Notes under the pieces: model-generated
Told to the model about the DNA's origin: nothing
Databases searched by the model: none
The model's input: only the letters and a program-made list of their open reading frames with translations
NCBI RefSeq assembly: GCF_023823685.1
Contig: NZ_JAMXBF010000003.1
Location: 62,001 to 126,000, forward strand
From: Pseudomonas subflava
GTDB taxonomy: Bacteria; Pseudomonadota; Gammaproteobacteria; Pseudomonadales; Pseudomonadaceae
Direction of reading: 5' to 3'
DNA: 64,000 bases
In this document: piece by piece, positions 62,359 to 64,000 of the stretch
Layout: each line of letters begins with the position of its first letter
How positions within the stretch are numbered: position 1 is the first letter of the stretch
Program-made: the position numbers and the translations under genes

Positions 62359-62823
62359 TCAGGAATCGACCGGCTCGCAGAGCACCTCGGTCTTCACCGA
62401 GCTGGCGATGAAGCACTCTTCATGAGCCTGGTGGTGCAACGCGTCGAGCTGCTCGCGGCTGGGGGCGGTGCCGGCGAAGCTCACCTGCGGGCGCAAGGTG
62501 ACGCGGAGCATGGCCAGGCGGCCCTCGGCGTTGCGGCCCATGCGGCCCTCGGCCAGGTCGCGGTAGGCGTCCACCCGCCAGCCGTCGCGCGCGGCCAGCG
62601 ACAGGAACCAGAGCATGTGGCAGCTGGACAGCGAGGCGACGAAGGCTTCTTCCGGGTCCACCGCGTCCGCTCGCGAGCCGGGCAGCGGCACCACGTGTGG
62701 CGAGGACGAGGCCGGCACCTCCACGCCGCCATCGAAGCGCCACAGGTGCGCGCGGCTGTAGCGGTTGTCGAGGAAGTCCTGATCGCCGCGCGACCAGAGG
62801 ATTTCAGCGCTATGGATCGCCAT
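62359..62823 (-). CDS. OsmC-family protein
   Basis: A 154-residue protein of the OsmC/Ohr fold. The two redox cysteines are present, in SSCHMLWFLS (about Cys68) and HEECFIASS (about Cys141), so a thiol-dependent peroxidase role is likely. The start at 62823 is MAIHSAEILW; the frame continues upstream without a ribosome site. It is co-directional with the membrane ACP-like gene. Confidence 0.88.
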   Translation of the reverse strand: MAIHSAEILWSRGDQDFLDNRYSRAHLWRFDGGVEVPASSSPHVVPLPGSRADAVDPEEAFVASLSSCHMLWFLSLAARDGWRVDAYRDLAEGRMGRNAEGRLAMLRVTLRPQVSFAGTAPSREQLDALHHQAHEECFIASSVKTEVLCEPVDS

Positions 62824-63070
62824 CGCAGGTCTCCGAACCAGGCGGGCGGACCAGCATAACCGTGCGTCGCGCCGGTGCACATAACCAAAGCCGATACACA
62901 TGCGCAGAGGTGATTATCCGCAGCCGCCGCGCCTGAGGCATGCTGCGCCGCACCAGCTCCCGCAGCGCCGCGCCGCATGACCGGAACGCGCTCGGAGCCC
63001 GAACCTATTCACCGAACGCCCTGGATGCGGACACGCACCGAGGGCCGATGCCCCGAGCGAGATTCGATCC

Positions 63071-64000
63071 ATGCCGTCCCTTTTCAACAACAAGCCGGCC
63101 GACGACAAGCGCGCGCTGGTGGTCCTGATGCTGCTGGCCGTGATGGTCATCAGCGTGCTGGACAAGACCATCTTCGCCTTCGCCGGCCCGCAGATCATCG
63201 ACGAGCTCAAGCTCACCCCCGAGCAGTTCGGCTTCATCGGCAGCGCCTTCTTCTTCCTCTACTCGGTGTCGGGCGTGCTGGTCGGCTTCCTCGCCAACCG
63301 CGTGGCCAGCCGCTGGATTCTCTCCGGCATGTCGCTGGTATGGATGGCCGCGCAGATCCTCACGGCCATCTCCACCAGCTTCTACGCCCTGGTCGCCAGC
63401 CGCATGCTGCTCGGCGCCGGCTGCGGCCCGGGCACGGCGGTGACCCAGCACGCCGCGTTCAAGTGGTACGCCCCGCGCGAGCGGGTGCTGCCGGGCGCCT
63501 GGATCCATATCGCGATCATGGTCGGCGCCATCCTCGGCGCGCTGTCGCTGCCCCTGCTGATCCAGCACCTGGGCTGGCGCCTCGGCTACCTGATCCTCGC
63601 CGGCGTCGGTTTGCTCTGGCTGGTCATCTGGCTGTGCATCGGCCGCGAGGGCCGGCACGACGAGGCCGCCGGCGAAATGACCGGCGGCACCGCCCGCTAC
63701 CGCCACCTGCTGCTCAACCGCACCTTCATCTTCATCACCCTGCTCGGCTTCTGCAGCTACCTGCCCAATGCGCTGATCTACAGCTGGGTGCCGACCTACC
63801 TGCAGAAAGGTCTGGGCATGAGCCCGATGCAGTCCGGCTATGTGGTGATGGCGGCCACCCTCGGCGTGATCGCCCTCAACCTGCTGGTCTCCAGCCTGTC
63901 GCAGCGCGCCCTCAAGCGCGGTGCCAGCGTGCGCCTGGCCATGGTCTTCCCACCGGCCATCGCCTGCGTGGTCGGCGGCATCGCCATGGCCCTGATGGGC
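63071..64000 (+). CDS. MFS transporter, N-terminal part (3' end outside window)
   Basis: The frame is open from the ATG at 63071 to the window end, 310 residues. The first six helices of a major facilitator transporter are visible, with the motif-A-like loop GFLANRVASRWILSG after helix 2 and LLGAGCGPGTAVTQHAAFKWY in helix 4-5; helices 7-9 follow after a short cytoplasmic loop (about 195-215). It resembles the anion:cation (ACS) group that moves organic acids. The substrate is unknown. Confidence 0.9.
   Translation, partial: MPSLFNNKPADDKRALVVLMLLAVMVISVLDKTIFAFAGPQIIDELKLTPEQFGFIGSAFFFLYSVSGVLVGFLANRVASRWILSGMSLVWMAAQILTAISTSFYALVASRMLLGAGCGPGTAVTQHAAFKWYAPRERVLPGAWIHIAIMVGAILGALSLPLLIQHLGWRLGYLILAGVGLLWLVIWLCIGREGRHDEAAGEMTGGTARYRHLLLNRTFIFITLLGFCSYLPNALIYSWVPTYLQKGLGMSPMQSGYVVMAATLGVIALNLLVSSLSQRALKRGASVRLAMVFPPAIACVVGGIAMALMG

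Overview
The window is a GC-rich, gene-dense stretch of a Pseudomonas chromosome. The evidence is the complete medium-chain PHA locus (phaC1-phaZ-phaC2-phaD facing phaF-phaI), the ubiE-ubiJ-ubiB-hisI-hisE-tatABC-rsmE run, the autotransporter esterase EstA, and a bioB-F-H-C-D block in the arrangement usual for pseudomonads. No tRNA, rRNA, CRISPR array or insertion sequence with a transposase was seen. Gene starts were re-chosen from ribosome binding sites, gene overlaps and family lengths. Both ends of the window cut genes (a SPOR-domain protein at the left, an MFS transporter at the right).

Layout. 1-2.9 kb: SPOR protein, heat-shock protease hslVU with a near-consensus sigma-32 promoter, and a DUF971 gene. 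3.0-10.1 kb: PHA granule synthesis, depolymerisation, regulation and phasins. 10.2-18.7 kb: ubiquinone, histidine, Tat export, 16S rRNA methylation and a chemoreceptor with a sigma-28 promoter. 18.7-21.4 kb: dtd, prolyl iminopeptidase, a lipoprotein, a 165-bp repeat and a membrane methyltransferase. 21.4-29.7 kb: the accessory-looking part, a two-armed convergent gene cluster: hotdog dehydratase, ABC ATPase, ABC-2 permease, acyl carrier protein, ketosynthase and truncated ketosynthase on +; DarA-like flavodoxin, DarB-like KAS III, small HTH-like protein and BtrH-like acyltransferase on -. The arms meet at a repeat-filled junction that carries degenerate second copies of the 3' ends of both arms. 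29.7-34.9 kb: DUF2141, lipocalin, small lipoprotein, DUF924, fbp, estA. 34.9-40.4 kb: two long acyl-CoA dehydrogenases around a diguanylate cyclase; the second has tandem PsrA-type palindromes upstream. 40.4-46.2 kb: a HExxH protein, a miniature flagellar-rod-like protein and biotin synthesis. 46.2-52.3 kb: comF (whose first codons hold a BirA-type operator for bioB), modE-modA-modB without modC, srkA, and copper nitrite reductase nirK with nirV. 52.3-57.2 kb: rarD, a 700-bp noncoding array rich in DnaA-box-like sequences, gcvR-like, GNAT, malate synthase G. 57.2-64 kb: DUF1302/DUF1329 pair, LysR regulator, membrane-anchored ACP-like protein, OsmC-like protein, MFS transporter.

How it fits together. 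Much of the window concerns acyl chains: PHA storage, beta-oxidation dehydrogenases, biotin, glyoxylate shunt, and an uncharacterised acyl-ACP/type II polyketide-like pathway with its own transporter. The mod and nirK/nirV genes point to molybdate uptake and denitrification capacity. Recalled PAO1 gene numbers (about PA5052-PA5112 left, PA0508-PA0476 right) suggest the two halves lie on opposite sides of oriC in P. aeruginosa, so an origin-spanning inversion endpoint probably lies near 34.7-34.9 kb. The most interesting items are the 21.4-29.7 kb cluster and the DnaA-box-like array at 53.2-53.9 kb.
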